A stretch of DNA of 13,592 nt. Source: Anaerohalosphaeraceae bacterium. Its GTDB lineage: Bacteria; Planctomycetota; Phycisphaerae; Sedimentisphaerales; Anaerohalosphaeraceae. The stretch spans positions 1-13,592 of the forward strand of contig DAOVIC010000028.1 of assembly GCA_030671565.1 (NCBI GenBank). The letters run 5' to 3'. The notes under the pieces were generated by a model, which did not search any database, was not told the origin of the DNA, and worked only from the letters and a program-made list of their open reading frames with translations. Position numbers and translations under genes: made by a program. Below, in pieces: positions 6,768 through 13,592 of this stretch; the stretch's first letter is position 1; every line of letters starts with the position of its first letter.

Positions 6768-7643
6768 TTAATAAACGATTCCAGCATACCCAACACTTTC
6801 CTCACTATAACGACCGTATTTCTCCCTCATCACCTCGTCGCTATGCGTATGCCCCAGCAAGACCCCCTCACTCTTGCCCATCGCTTTCGCCGCCGCGATC
6901 ACCGCTGCCGCTGCCCCCGGCCCGCACGCACTCATACTCTCCTCAGCCGCCTTAAGAACACCAGCCGATTCCATCTTCAGCGCAAGATCGATAAATGCCC
7001 TGTCATTGACCTCCTTGGCCCATTTTATACCAGCCTCTCCCGAACCCTTCGGACAAAAACCGTACTGCCGGCCGTAATGAGTAAGGTCGGTTGACGCAAT
7101 ACAAACAACTTTTTTACCATCAAGCTCACCGACAATACGCCCAACCTCACTGCCGATATCCACCGCCACAGAAACGGGCGGCATCAAAACAGGAACTATC
7201 TTACAATCGCCGAACAACTCCTGGATAAACGGTATCTGCACCTCAATGCTATGCTCATCGCGATGGCAACTCTCTTTCCTGCTGACATGATCGATCGAAG
7301 CGATCGCATCGGCAAGCTCCTCGTCGATAGATATCTCGCCAAGCGGGCTCAACCACGCCCCGCGGTCATAGATCGCCGCATCTCGACCGATATACCGGTG
7401 AGCGGCACCGAATATCACAAACGTATCAACCTCCCCGTCGACCTTCTTTATAGCCCCAAAAACACGCCCCGCAAGATCACCGCTAAATGTCCAACCTGCA
7501 TGAGGAACGATCCCCGCAACTATCTTATCCGGCAATCGCCCTTCGAACGCACCCTCCGTTAAACACTCATTCAATTCAGCGACACACCCTTTGCGATCAG
7601 CCGGATAGAACTGACCGGCAACAACTGACTTGCGAATACCCAT
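6768..7643 (-). CDS. amrB: AmmeMemoRadiSam system protein B (MEMO1 family)
   Basis: A 291-residue protein of the MEMO1/AmrB family, a fold related to extradiol dioxygenases. In bacteria it is usually linked with an AMMECR1-domain protein and a radical SAM enzyme in a poorly understood pathway. Family landmarks are VVAGQFYPAD at the N-terminus, IVPHAGWTFSG (His48), VIFGAAHRY, the HRDEHSIEVQIPF motif, VLMPPV, IASTDLTHYG and the C-terminal ACGPGAAAAVIAAAK. An ATG at 7658 is also in frame, but it overlaps the GGAGG ribosome-binding site that sits eight bases before the ATG at 7643. The start is therefore placed at 7643 (MGIRKSVV). AMMECR1 and radical SAM partners are not in the window, so it is either an orphan here or its partners lie elsewhere. 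Confidence 0.9.
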   Translation of the reverse strand: MGIRKSVVAGQFYPADRKGCVAELNECLTEGAFEGRLPDKIVAGIVPHAGWTFSGDLAGRVFGAIKKVDGEVDTFVIFGAAHRYIGRDAAIYDRGAWLSPLGEISIDEELADAIASIDHVSRKESCHRDEHSIEVQIPFIQELFGDCKIVPVLMPPVSVAVDIGSEVGRIVGELDGKKVVCIASTDLTHYGRQYGFCPKGSGEAGIKWAKEVNDRAFIDLALKMESAGVLKAAEESMSACGPGAAAAVIAAAKAMGKSEGVLLGHTHSDEVMREKYGRYSEESVGYAGIVY

Positions 7644-7899
7644 AACTGGATCCTCCATAATAATATAACTGCCATCGACAAGACGACAGGCCCATATAAA
7701 ATACCGGACTCAGCGCTTGAAATTCACAGCATTTACGCTTAATATACAGTGCTCTCAGTTAAAAATTTACCATTTGTCCGCGGTTAAGTGCTTACAGGCA
7801 ATAAGTTGCGGCCTTACTCGCGGAATTTCACTACCCCTAAGGGTATCGTCCTGAAAAAGGCAAAAGATATAACTTTTTTATTTTCATGGAGAAAATTAA
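7644..7899. other. Divergent promoter region between amrB and purE
   Basis: 256 bp without a gene. It must contain promoters for both divergent genes, but no strong -35/-10 pair is clear. TACCC-CTAA-GGGTA (7832-7845) is a perfect 5-bp hairpin in the purE leader. The purE ribosome-binding site is GGAG, eight bases before its ATG. I looked for a purine-type riboswitch core and did not find one. Confidence 0.35.
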
Positions 7900-8403
7900 A
7901 TGACTGCTGATAAAAAAACGCCCGTTGCAATAGTAATGGGATCAGACAGCGACCTGCCCGTCATGCAAAGTTGCGTAGACCAGCTGAAATCCTTTGGCAT
8001 TGACCCCACAGTACGCGTCATCTCTGCCCACCGAACACCGCAGATTGCCGCAGATTTCGCCGATAGTGCAGCCGAAAACGGTATAAAAGTCATTATCGCC
8101 GCAGCCGGCATGGCCGCACATCTCGCAGGTGCACTCGCAGGAAGAACACCACTGCCAATCGTCGGCGTGCCCCTCCAGGCATCATCCGGACCATGCGGCC
8201 TCGACGCACTCCTTAGCACAGTACAAATGCCCCCGGGAGTACCAGTCGCCTCGATGGCAATAGGAAAAGCAGGCGCAAAAAACGCCGCTATTTTTGCTGT
8301 CCAGATACTCGCCCTCGCAGATGAAAAACTCGCCGAAAACCTGAACAAATTCAGAAAAGAGCAAAGCGAAGCTGTAATAAAAAAGGACAAGGCACTGCAG
8401 TAA
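7900..8403 (+). CDS. purE: N5-carboxyaminoimidazole ribonucleotide mutase, class I PurE
   Basis: A 167-residue cytoplasmic enzyme of de novo purine synthesis that moves the carboxyl group of N5-CAIR to C4 to give CAIR. The class I motifs are all there: VMGSDSDLPVM (15-22) binds the phosphate, VISAHRTPQ holds the catalytic His44, IIAAAGMAAHLAGALAG forms the substrate loop, then LPIVGVPL and GLDALLSTVQMPPGVPVASMAIG with GAKNAAIFAVQIL. The QMPPGVPVA stretch is typical of class I mutases that work with PurK rather than class II AIR carboxylases. PurK is not in the window, so the gene stands alone. A GGAG site precedes the ATG. The lysine-rich tail (after residue 150) is variable in the family. 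It ends in a strong terminator. Confidence 0.95.
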   Translation: MTADKKTPVAIVMGSDSDLPVMQSCVDQLKSFGIDPTVRVISAHRTPQIAADFADSAAENGIKVIIAAAGMAAHLAGALAGRTPLPIVGVPLQASSGPCGLDALLSTVQMPPGVPVASMAIGKAGAKNAAIFAVQILALADEKLAENLNKFRKEQSEAVIKKDKALQ

Positions 8404-8426
8404 ACCCCAATAATACAAAACCATAA

Positions 8427-8470
8427 AAAAACACACGCAGCAGCAATCAATTTGCTATGCGTGTGTTTTT
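8427..8470. terminator. Bidirectional intrinsic terminator between purE and the ParA-like gene
   Basis: A perfect 13-bp inverted repeat, AAAAACACACGCA (8427-8439) with TGCGTGTGTTTTT (8458-8470), has an inner 5-bp stem AGCAA / TTGCT at the top. The stem ends in T runs when read on either strand. It lies between two converging genes and should stop transcription both ways. Confidence 0.92.
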
Positions 8471-8485
8471 ATAAATACTTTTTAG

Positions 8486-8510
8486 TAAATCCGCGTAATC
8501 CGCGGTTTCG
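8486..8510. repeat. AATCCGCG direct-repeat element
   Basis: AATCCGCGT and AATCCGCGG stand next to each other with a 9-bp period, followed by TTTCG and a second AATCC about 15 bp on. Similar AATCCGTGTAATCCGTGG words are, from memory, common intergenic repeats in planctomycete-like genomes. Function is unknown. Confidence 0.4.
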
Positions 8511-8561
8511 TTTTTAATCCATGGTAAAAAAACTAATCTAAGCTGCAGCCAACCTTTGGCA

Positions 8562-9911
8562 TTAGCACACCTCAACAACTGAGTTGTACTCACCGTAAGG
8601 ATTCACCTCGGTCATACCATTGTAAGGATCCTGTTGCCACTGCCCGTCAACTACCAGACGATAACGATACCTGCCCTTACCAAGCGGAAGTTTTATCTGC
8701 CAGACTCCGTTCTCACTGACCTTCTTAAACGGATGCTGATCAGGCTGCCAGTTATTGAATTCGCCTGCGATCGCAACACGTTCGGCACGAGGATAAAGAC
8801 TTACAAACATAACCGCCTCGCCGACCTGCCTTACACCATAAAATTCGGCAAGTTTCTCATCAAGGCTTTTTGTTTTAACTTCTGCCACAGGCTCGACCTC
8901 TTCGATCGGCTTACTAATTTCAGCAACTTCGCTAATCGCAACAGGTTTCTTTTCTTCTACAGGTTTATTTATTTTGACAGCCTCGCTAACCGCCGCAGAT
9001 TTAACAACCTCTACGGGTTCAAGAACTGCCGTACCCCCTCGCTTCTCTATAGGCTTAACCGAGGACAACAACTCTTCGGCACTGGCACTGATAGCCTCGA
9101 TTCTCGATTGCAAAACATCGACAACCTCGACCCTGTGCGTTTGCGTATCAGTAGCAACCAACTCTTCGGCAAGTGCCTCGAAATCTTTATGCCCCTTACT
9201 CGCAGGGTCATACTCGCTGACAGGCTGGCCAAGACTTGCCGCTTCTTTCAATTTTGTGTTAAAATTCACTACCGTAGTAAACATGCGGTCGCCAAAATGC
9301 TTACGCAATTCACCAAGTATCTCACGGCCCATCTTGGTACGAATGTCATACATGCTGGCAAGAACCATCACGTTTATACTCTGGGAACACTGCTCGCAAA
9401 GAACATTCAATGTCGAAAGCTGCTTGCTTAGACCATGAAGAGAAAAATAACCCGTCTCAACTGGAACTACAACATCGGTAGCTGCACGGATAGCATTGAA
9501 AGTAAGTGCTCCAACAACAGGGGGACAATCGATTACAACATAGTCATAATCACGCTTGGCCTTTTTCAAAACATTTCTCAAAGTGCTTTCGCTATCGACA
9601 ACACCGGACATCTGTTGCTCAAAAGCCGCAAGGTCGATACTGGCAGGAGCTAATTCGAAGCGATCGGATATCTTCCACATGATCTCACTCAAACGCAAAG
9701 GTTCGCCCCTGCTATGACTTACCAGCACATCGTAGATGCTCTGTTCGATTTGTTCGTCAGGTACTGCAAGACCGACCGCACAATGCGCCTGCGGATCCAT
9801 ATCCACCAGCAAAGTTCTGTAACCCTTCCCTGACAGGGCGCTTGCCAGATTTATAGACACCGTTGTCTTGCCGCATCCACCTTTTTGATTGACTATTGCT
9901 ATCGTTCTCAT
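8562..9911 (-). CDS. ParA-family ATPase with C-terminal glycogen-binding (AMPK-beta/CBM48-like) domain
   Basis: A 449-residue fusion protein. Residues 1-255 are a ParA/MinD-type ATPase: deviant Walker A KGGCGKTT (10-17), Walker A' LLVDMDPQ (34-41), Walker B YVVIDCPP (124-131), then VVPVETGYFSLHGL. These ATPases dimerise on ATP, bind the nucleoid and position plasmids, chromosomes, carboxysomes or other cargo. Residues 256-355 are a charged E/K/P/V-rich linker with an 18-residue tandem duplication (309-344). Residues about 358-449 match the early-set carbohydrate-binding module of AMPK-beta and CBM48: FVSLYPRAERVAIAGEFNNW, WQIKLPLGKGRYRYRLVVDG, then QWQQDPYN, with likely glucan-stacking Trp388, Trp404 and Trp425. 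An AGGGGA site precedes the ATG. No ParB-like partner is adjacent. The domain calls are firm by motif; glycan-granule or polysaccharide-linked positioning is an inference. Confidence 0.88.
   Translation of the reverse strand: MRTIAIVNQKGGCGKTTVSINLASALSGKGYRTLLVDMDPQAHCAVGLAVPDEQIEQSIYDVLVSHSRGEPLRLSEIMWKISDRFELAPASIDLAAFEQQMSGVVDSESTLRNVLKKAKRDYDYVVIDCPPVVGALTFNAIRAATDVVVPVETGYFSLHGLSKQLSTLNVLCEQCSQSINVMVLASMYDIRTKMGREILGELRKHFGDRMFTTVVNFNTKLKEAASLGQPVSEYDPASKGHKDFEALAEELVATDTQTHRVEVVDVLQSRIEAISASAEELLSSVKPIEKRGGTAVLEPVEVVKSAAVSEAVKINKPVEEKKPVAISEVAEISKPIEEVEPVAEVKTKSLDEKLAEFYGVRQVGEAVMFVSLYPRAERVAIAGEFNNWQPDQHPFKKVSENGVWQIKLPLGKGRYRYRLVVDGQWQQDPYNGMTEVNPYGEYNSVVEVC
8880..8987 (-). repeat. 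Tandem duplication in the ParA linker
   Basis: Codons 309-326 and 327-344 encode two related 18-residue units (SEAVKINKPVEEKKPVAI and SEVAEISKPIEEVEPVAE) with nine identical positions. The units share a K-P-[VI]-E-E core and a P-V-A near the end. This fits growth of a flexible linker by duplication. Confidence 0.6.
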
Positions 9912-10273
9912 TTCAGTTCCCCTGTGTCATCCCTGATAAAACTGATTCTTTTTTTAGCAGGATATCGCCATAAATTAAGGTGCCTACACCTTTTAAGTGT
10001 CGACAAAAACACACGGAAACTTTAGCCTTTTATCGGACAATACTCGAAAAAAAACAGATATCAGCACAATTATCGAACCTTCAGGCAGTTTTCGACCCTT
10101 TTGCTGCCCGTCCGGCACCGCCGCACCAGTACAGTTATAAGCTTCCCCCCGATAGACCGCCCCCCGTAAACACCGTCCCCACCTGTGTTTACAATACTGA
10201 AATCACCCCCTCAATAACACTCGATCATGGCCGTTTCACGCCCCAAATCGCCTTCAAACCCCTGCCAAAAGTC
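9912..10273. other. Gap between E2-like gene and ParA-like gene
   Basis: 362 bp with no supported gene. A plus-strand frame crosses it but is proline- and cysteine-rich, has no ribosome-binding site and runs on into the antisense of the E2-like gene. The one clear structure is a perfect 8-bp inverted repeat with an 11-base loop, GTAAACAC (10166-10173) and GTGTTTAC (10185-10192). It could be a dyad operator or hairpin between the two genes. No T run follows it on the minus strand, so it is not a typical terminator. The ParA promoter should be in this gap, but I could not place it. Confidence 0.4.
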
Positions 10274-11338
10274 TCAATCCATACCCTCAGAACTCTCAAG
10301 CATTTTCTTAATACTGTCCAAAAACTGTGCTGCCTCTGCACCGTTTGCGATCCGGTGATCAACAGCCAGAGAAAGGCAAACTGTCTTTTTCTCAACAACT
10401 TCACCTGCCGACTTGACGCATTTCCCTTTCACCCGCCCCATACCAAGCCCGCTGCACTGCCCGGGGATCACGATCGGAATATGATTATCAACGCCAAAAA
10501 CACCTGCATTGCTCAACGTCATACATGCGCCTTCGATGTCCGACGCCCCAAGTTTGCCTTCAAGAACCCGCCCGACAAGTTCGCTGCGGCACTTCGCTAT
10601 ATCCTTAACACTCTTACCGCAGACATCATGTAAGGCTGCAGACAAAACTGCACCTGAAACCTCCACCGCCACACCTATACCAGCATTTTCAGCCAACTCA
10701 ATGGTATCTCCACTCAGCCGGCCCGTCATCAAAGGATAATGCTTCAATGCTGCCGAAAGCCCCAAAATAACAAAATCCTCCAGCAAAACCTCTACACCGC
10801 CAGCATCCTTGCCGCATCCCGCAAGCAAATTCGTCACATCAGCCTCAATACTGAGATAAAAGCAAGGTATATTACGTTTGCTCCAAAGCATTCTGCGGCT
10901 CGTCAGCTGCTGAAACTCACTCAAAGCAACCTTATCGCCCTCCGCCTCCCTCTCAAGATTCGCCTTCAGAAATGCCGCAAGCAGTTCCGCATCCCCGACA
11001 GGTTCTGTGTCATCGCTAAATCCAGCAACCGGCCCGACAGATTGCTCGCCGTCCAGCTCGGCAATTAAACCGTCGATAAAACTCTTGTCGATCTTTTCCT
11101 CCTTACTGCCAACAACAAGTAAGGGACCGCCCACAAAGACCATCTGCCCCTCATCGACCAGTATCTTTTTGACGAAACCACACTCCGAAGACTCCACCTC
11201 AAGTGTGGCCTTATCAGTCTCAATTTCAAAGACAACATCCCCATTCTCGACCTTAGAACCATCTTTCACGTATATGGCAACCACTACGCCGCCCTTCATG
11301 CTTTTGCCAAGCTTAGGTAACCGAAAAACATCTGCCAT
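10274..11338 (-). CDS. Lipoyl-domain acyltransferase, 2-oxoacid dehydrogenase E2-like
   Basis: A 354-residue protein with an N-terminal lipoyl domain (residues about 3-78; lipoyl-lysine motif EIETDKATLEV, Lys43) and a C-terminal catalytic-type acyltransferase domain (about 140-345; LTSRRMLWSKRNIPCFYLSIEADV, CMTLSNAGVFGVDN, SLAVDHRIANGAEAAQFL). E2 subunits pass acyl groups from lipoate to CoA at the core of pyruvate, 2-oxoglutarate or branched-chain dehydrogenase complexes. The peripheral E1/E3-binding domain normally found between the two domains is not recognisable; an acidic linker (about 80-138) takes its place. The HxxxDG motif reads HRIANG, with Asn332 for the usual Asp. No E1 or E3 gene is nearby. 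A GTG at 11365 is in frame, but GGGAG ten bases before the ATG at 11338 decides the start. Confidence 0.85.
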   Translation of the reverse strand: MADVFRLPKLGKSMKGGVVVAIYVKDGSKVENGDVVFEIETDKATLEVESSECGFVKKILVDEGQMVFVGGPLLVVGSKEEKIDKSFIDGLIAELDGEQSVGPVAGFSDDTEPVGDAELLAAFLKANLEREAEGDKVALSEFQQLTSRRMLWSKRNIPCFYLSIEADVTNLLAGCGKDAGGVEVLLEDFVILGLSAALKHYPLMTGRLSGDTIELAENAGIGVAVEVSGAVLSAALHDVCGKSVKDIAKCRSELVGRVLEGKLGASDIEGACMTLSNAGVFGVDNHIPIVIPGQCSGLGMGRVKGKCVKSAGEVVEKKTVCLSLAVDHRIANGAEAAQFLDSIKKMLESSEGMD

Positions 11339-11395
11339 CGAACGTAAACTCCCTGATATAACCACTTTCCAAAATAAAAATCACAATCAGCCCAC

Positions 11396-11401
11396 ATTAT
11401 A
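11396..11401 (-). promoter_or_regulatory. Candidate -10 box for the E2-like gene
   Basis: A perfect TATAAT on the minus strand about 58 bp before the chosen ATG, a fitting distance for a short leader. No good -35 hexamer is seen 16-18 bp upstream, so it may need an activator or be coincidental. Confidence 0.4.
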
Positions 11402-11594
11402 CTAGCAAGCCCGACTGCTACATATTGTACTTACTGATAACTCACTTTCAACCATAAAACAACAAGCTCGATATGCACACAAACCACACTTCATTTATTT
11501 TTTATCTGTTCATGAACCTCAAACTAGCCGATATCAATAATACAAAGTGCTATCATTTGTAACGATATTGGAATATTGTCAGCGGGAGACAAAA

Positions 11595-11777
11595 ATGACC
11601 GAAAAAGAAATAGTGAACTGGATGCAGGAAAATGTAAAAAACAGTGGCTTTTCAGATGCAGCCAGCCTGGCAAAAGAATTCTTGAGTACTCATAATATAA
11701 CAAACTCACTGGACCCTGATTTCTCAAAGGCTCTCGACGCCGGATTCAAAATTGCCCAGGAAGTATACTGCCTGTAA
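11595..11777 (+). CDS. Small hypothetical protein (60 aa)
   Basis: A 60-residue acidic soluble protein that I do not recognise. A GGGAG ribosome-binding site six bases before the ATG at 11595 decides the start; an in-frame upstream ATG at 11547 has no such site. The sequence begins MTEKEIVNWMQENVKNSGF and looks all-helical, with a polar first helix, a second helix SDAASLAKEFLSTHN, and a third SKALDAGFKIAQEVYCL ending in Cys-Leu. There is no signal peptide, membrane segment or metal-binding cluster. It is transcribed divergently from the E2-like gene and lies 174 bp before the esterase gene. The well-placed ribosome-binding site and ordinary composition argue that it is real; its function is unknown. 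Confidence 0.7.
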   Translation: MTEKEIVNWMQENVKNSGFSDAASLAKEFLSTHNITNSLDPDFSKALDAGFKIAQEVYCL

Positions 11778-11779
11778 CA

Positions 11780-11814
11780 GAAAAAGAGCAGGCAAACAGC
11801 GATCAGCCTTTTTC
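11780..11814 (+). terminator. Possible terminator after the small ORF
   Basis: GAAAAAG (11780-11786) pairs with CTTTTTC (11808-11814), with an inner GGC/GCC pair, directly after the small ORF stop. The 3' arm supplies its own T run. The outer stem is A-T rich, so this is a moderate candidate only. Confidence 0.45.
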
Positions 11815-11951
11815 CGAACAGATCCCTCAACAAAATTTTGCAGGACTGACGCACATTTTCCATAGTTTTGCAAGTTCTCACCTGATACAATATAACAAAA
11901 TCATTAAAACCACCTCACCATGTACCGCTAAATTTTCAAGGAAAGGGCACT

Positions 11952-13484
11952 ATGAATAAAATCGCCTGGCTCACCATAATCGTAATCGTCCTCATCGCTT
12001 CCGCAGTATCTTATGCAGACGTAAAACTCCCCGCCGTGATCGCAGATAACATGGTGCTCCAGCAAAAGGCAAACGCCCCGGTCTGGGGCTGGGCCGACCC
12101 CGGAGAAAAAATCTCCATAATCGCCAGCTGGAAAACTTCCGCAAAAACCACAACCGGCAAAGACGGTAAATGGAAATTAAAACTAAAAACCCCAAAAGCA
12201 GGCGGACCATACGACATCACCATCACAGGCAAAAACACCATAAAACTTCAAAACATCCTCATCGGTGAAGTCTGGCTCTGCTCAGGCCAGTCAAATATGC
12301 AATGGTCAATGTCCAAAACAGAAAACGCAGACCAGCACATCGCCACAGCAAATTACCCAAATATCCGACTCTTCACCGTAAAAAGGGATGTCGCCGATCA
12401 GCCAAAAGACGACTGCACAGGAAACTGGTCACAATGCTCACCCGAAAACGTAAGTAACTTCAGCGCAGTAGCATACTTCTTCGGCAAACACCTCCAGGAC
12501 GAACTCGACATACCAATAGGCCTGATAAACACAAGCTGGGGTGGAACACCCGCAGAAGCATGGACAAGAAAAGAATTCCTCCAAAAAAATGACATCCTGA
12601 CACCCATCCTAGAGCGACACGAACATCAAATCGAAAGACTTCCAGAGGCCCTGGAAAAATATCCCCTTCAATATGAAAATTGGAAAAAACAAGCCGAAAA
12701 AGCAAAAGCCGAAGGGAAAAATCCGCCCTACCCTCCCCAAAAACCTGCTATAAGAAATCAGCGCAGCCCGTCAAGCCTCTACAACGCAATGATCGCCCCC
12801 ATTATCCCCTACGCAATAAAAGGCGCTATATGGTATCAGGGCGAAGCAAACGTTGCCCGCGCCTGGCAGTACAGAACCCTTTTCCCCACAATGATCAAAA
12901 ACTGGAGACAGGACTGGAACCAGGGCGATTTTTCCTTCTATTATGTTCAGCTCGCTCCTTTCAATTATAATTCCGAAAAGCCTTCACAGGAACTCCGCGA
13001 AGCTCAGCTTGCAACTCTCTCACTGAAAAACACCGGCATGGCCGTAACAATGGACATCGGAAACCCCACAGACATTCACCCAACAAACAAACTGGACGTT
13101 GGAAAACGCCTGGCACTATGGGCACTGGCAAAAGACTACCGCAAAAAAGGCCTCGTCTACTCGGGCCCGCTGTACAGATCCATGAAAATAGAAGGCGACA
13201 AGATCCGCCTGTCATTCAACCACACAGGCTCAGGACTGACAACCAGAGACGGCAAAGAACTAACACACTTTACCATCGCAACAGAAGACAAAAACTTCGT
13301 CCAGGCAAAAGCGGCGATCGATGGAAAAACAGTTATAGTCTCAAGCGAAGGAGTAAAGAAACCCGTCGCAGTACGCTACGGATGGTCAAACGCGGCCCAG
13401 CCAAACCTGGCCAACAAAGAAGGCCTCCCCGCCTCATCATTCAGAACAGACAAATGGCCCGGAAAAACTCACAACAATAGATAA
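11952..13484 (+). CDS. Secreted sialate O-acetylesterase-like SGNH hydrolase
   Basis: A 510-residue exported esterase predicted to remove O-acetyl groups from sialic acids or related acetylated sugars outside the cytoplasm. Residues 1-22 form a signal peptide (KIAWLTIIVIVLIASAVSYA). Residues about 23-100 are a beta-sandwich lead (LPAVIADNMVLQQ, VWGWADPGEKISI). The SGNH core follows: VWLCSGQSNMQWSM with nucleophile Ser114, LINTSWGGTPAEAW as the Gly block, AIWYQGEANV as the Asn block, and NPTDIHPTNKLDVGKRLALWAL holding the Asp-x-x-His acid/base pair. Residues about 400-500 are a C-terminal beta domain. The length is normal for the family. Codons favour A and C in third positions, unlike the G/T-ending minus-strand genes. 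An AAGGAAAGG site precedes the ATG. It fits a bacterium feeding on host or algal glycans; the exact substrate is unknown. Confidence 0.9.
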   Translation: MNKIAWLTIIVIVLIASAVSYADVKLPAVIADNMVLQQKANAPVWGWADPGEKISIIASWKTSAKTTTGKDGKWKLKLKTPKAGGPYDITITGKNTIKLQNILIGEVWLCSGQSNMQWSMSKTENADQHIATANYPNIRLFTVKRDVADQPKDDCTGNWSQCSPENVSNFSAVAYFFGKHLQDELDIPIGLINTSWGGTPAEAWTRKEFLQKNDILTPILERHEHQIERLPEALEKYPLQYENWKKQAEKAKAEGKNPPYPPQKPAIRNQRSPSSLYNAMIAPIIPYAIKGAIWYQGEANVARAWQYRTLFPTMIKNWRQDWNQGDFSFYYVQLAPFNYNSEKPSQELREAQLATLSLKNTGMAVTMDIGNPTDIHPTNKLDVGKRLALWALAKDYRKKGLVYSGPLYRSMKIEGDKIRLSFNHTGSGLTTRDGKELTHFTIATEDKNFVQAKAAIDGKTVIVSSEGVKKPVAVRYGWSNAAQPNLANKEGLPASSFRTDKWPGKTHNNR

Positions 13485-13494
13485 AACCTCCCAA

Positions 13495-13530
13495 CGGCAG
13501 GGCGCCCAGCGTCCTGCTGTTTTACTTTTT
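13495..13530 (+). terminator. Intrinsic terminator after the esterase gene
   Basis: CGGCAGG (13495-13501) pairs with CCTGCTG (13513-13519) with one G-U pair. The stem can extend inward by about three pairs around a CCCAG loop. TTTTACTTTTT follows at 13520-13530. It lies 10 bp after the esterase stop and its T tract overlaps the end of the converging gene. Confidence 0.85.
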
Positions 13531-13592
13531 CACCGCATTCAAACCAGCAAGCACACCCGTCGACCAGGCGATCTGCAAATTATATCCACCGC
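13522..13592 (-). CDS. BaiN/HI0933-type FAD-binding oxidoreductase, C-terminal fragment
   Basis: Only the last 22 codons and a TAA stop (13522-13524) are inside the window; the rest lies beyond the right edge. The visible peptide includes GGYNLQIAWSTGVLAG, which closely matches the C-terminal GGYNLQ-A-S-G-AG motif closing the FAD-binding domain in the HI0933/BaiN (aminoacetone-oxidase-like) flavoprotein family. Those proteins bind FAD and probably NAD(P)H in the cytoplasm. The gene converges on the esterase gene. The fragment is short, but the motif is distinctive. Confidence 0.7.
   Translation of the reverse strand, partial: GGYNLQIAWSTGVLAGLNAVKK

Noticed and set aside
7832..7845. Hairpin in the purE leader as a riboswitch
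   Set aside because: Only one 5-bp stem is visible and the conserved core of purine-related riboswitches is missing.
9980..10633. Plus-strand frame of 217 codons between and over the ParA and E2-like genes
   Set aside because: It has no ribosome-binding site and an odd proline-rich composition, and a large part is antisense to the well-supported E2-like gene.
11508..11517. GTTCATGAAC palindrome as an operator
   Set aside because: About a dozen perfect 10-bp palindromes are expected by chance in a window of this size, and it has no partner site.
1..13592. CRISPR array, tRNA or rRNA genes, insertion sequence
   Set aside because: No regularly spaced repeats, no cloverleaf with a conserved T-arm, no rRNA signature and no transposase motif were seen on either strand.

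Overview
The window is about 13.6 kb of bacterial chromosome. It most resembles an anaerobic planctomycete of the Phycisphaerae/Sedimentisphaerales type. That placement is an inference from gene content (secreted SGNH sialate-esterase, SurA-like foldase, AmmeMemoRadiSam B protein, ParA fused to a glycogen-binding module) and from repeat-laden intergenic DNA; no rRNA or other phylogenetic marker is present. The + strand carries more C than G almost everywhere, within genes on either strand and in gaps, so the minus strand, which holds most genes, is probably the leading strand.

Left part (1-4224, all minus strand): a phage head-morphogenesis cassette. In transcription order it reads portal (SPP1 gp6-like), coiled-coil scaffold candidate, SU10/DUF5309-type major capsid protein, and a head-tail connector candidate that runs off the left edge. 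No terminase or integrase is seen upstream of the portal; the next gene upstream is a secreted parvulin-type foldase. The capsid gene is flanked by unusually structured gaps.

Middle part (4467-8470): SurA-like peptidyl-prolyl isomerase (minus) with its own terminator, a YbgC-type acyl-CoA thioesterase (+), a 500-bp gene-poor stretch with repeats and strong potential RNA structure, AmmeMemoRadiSam system protein B (minus), and purE (+). A strong bidirectional terminator separates purE from the convergent gene after it.

Right part (8562-13592): a ParA-family ATPase carrying a C-terminal AMPK-beta/CBM48-like domain (minus), a lipoyl-bearing 2-oxoacid dehydrogenase E2-like acyltransferase lacking the peripheral subunit-binding domain (minus), a 60-residue protein of unknown function (+), a secreted sialate O-acetylesterase-like SGNH hydrolase (+), a terminator, and the last codons of a BaiN/HI0933-type flavoprotein (minus) entering from the right edge.

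Apart from the phage cassette, the genes are mostly single transcription units with no shared pathway. The most distinctive item is the ParA-CBM48 fusion, which suggests an ATPase that positions or partitions a glycogen-like or glycan cargo. Next are the terminase-less capsid cassette with its structured capsid-gene leader, the E2-like protein with an Asp-to-Asn change in its HxxxDG motif, and a dispersed GCCTCGGCC intergenic element with three copies.
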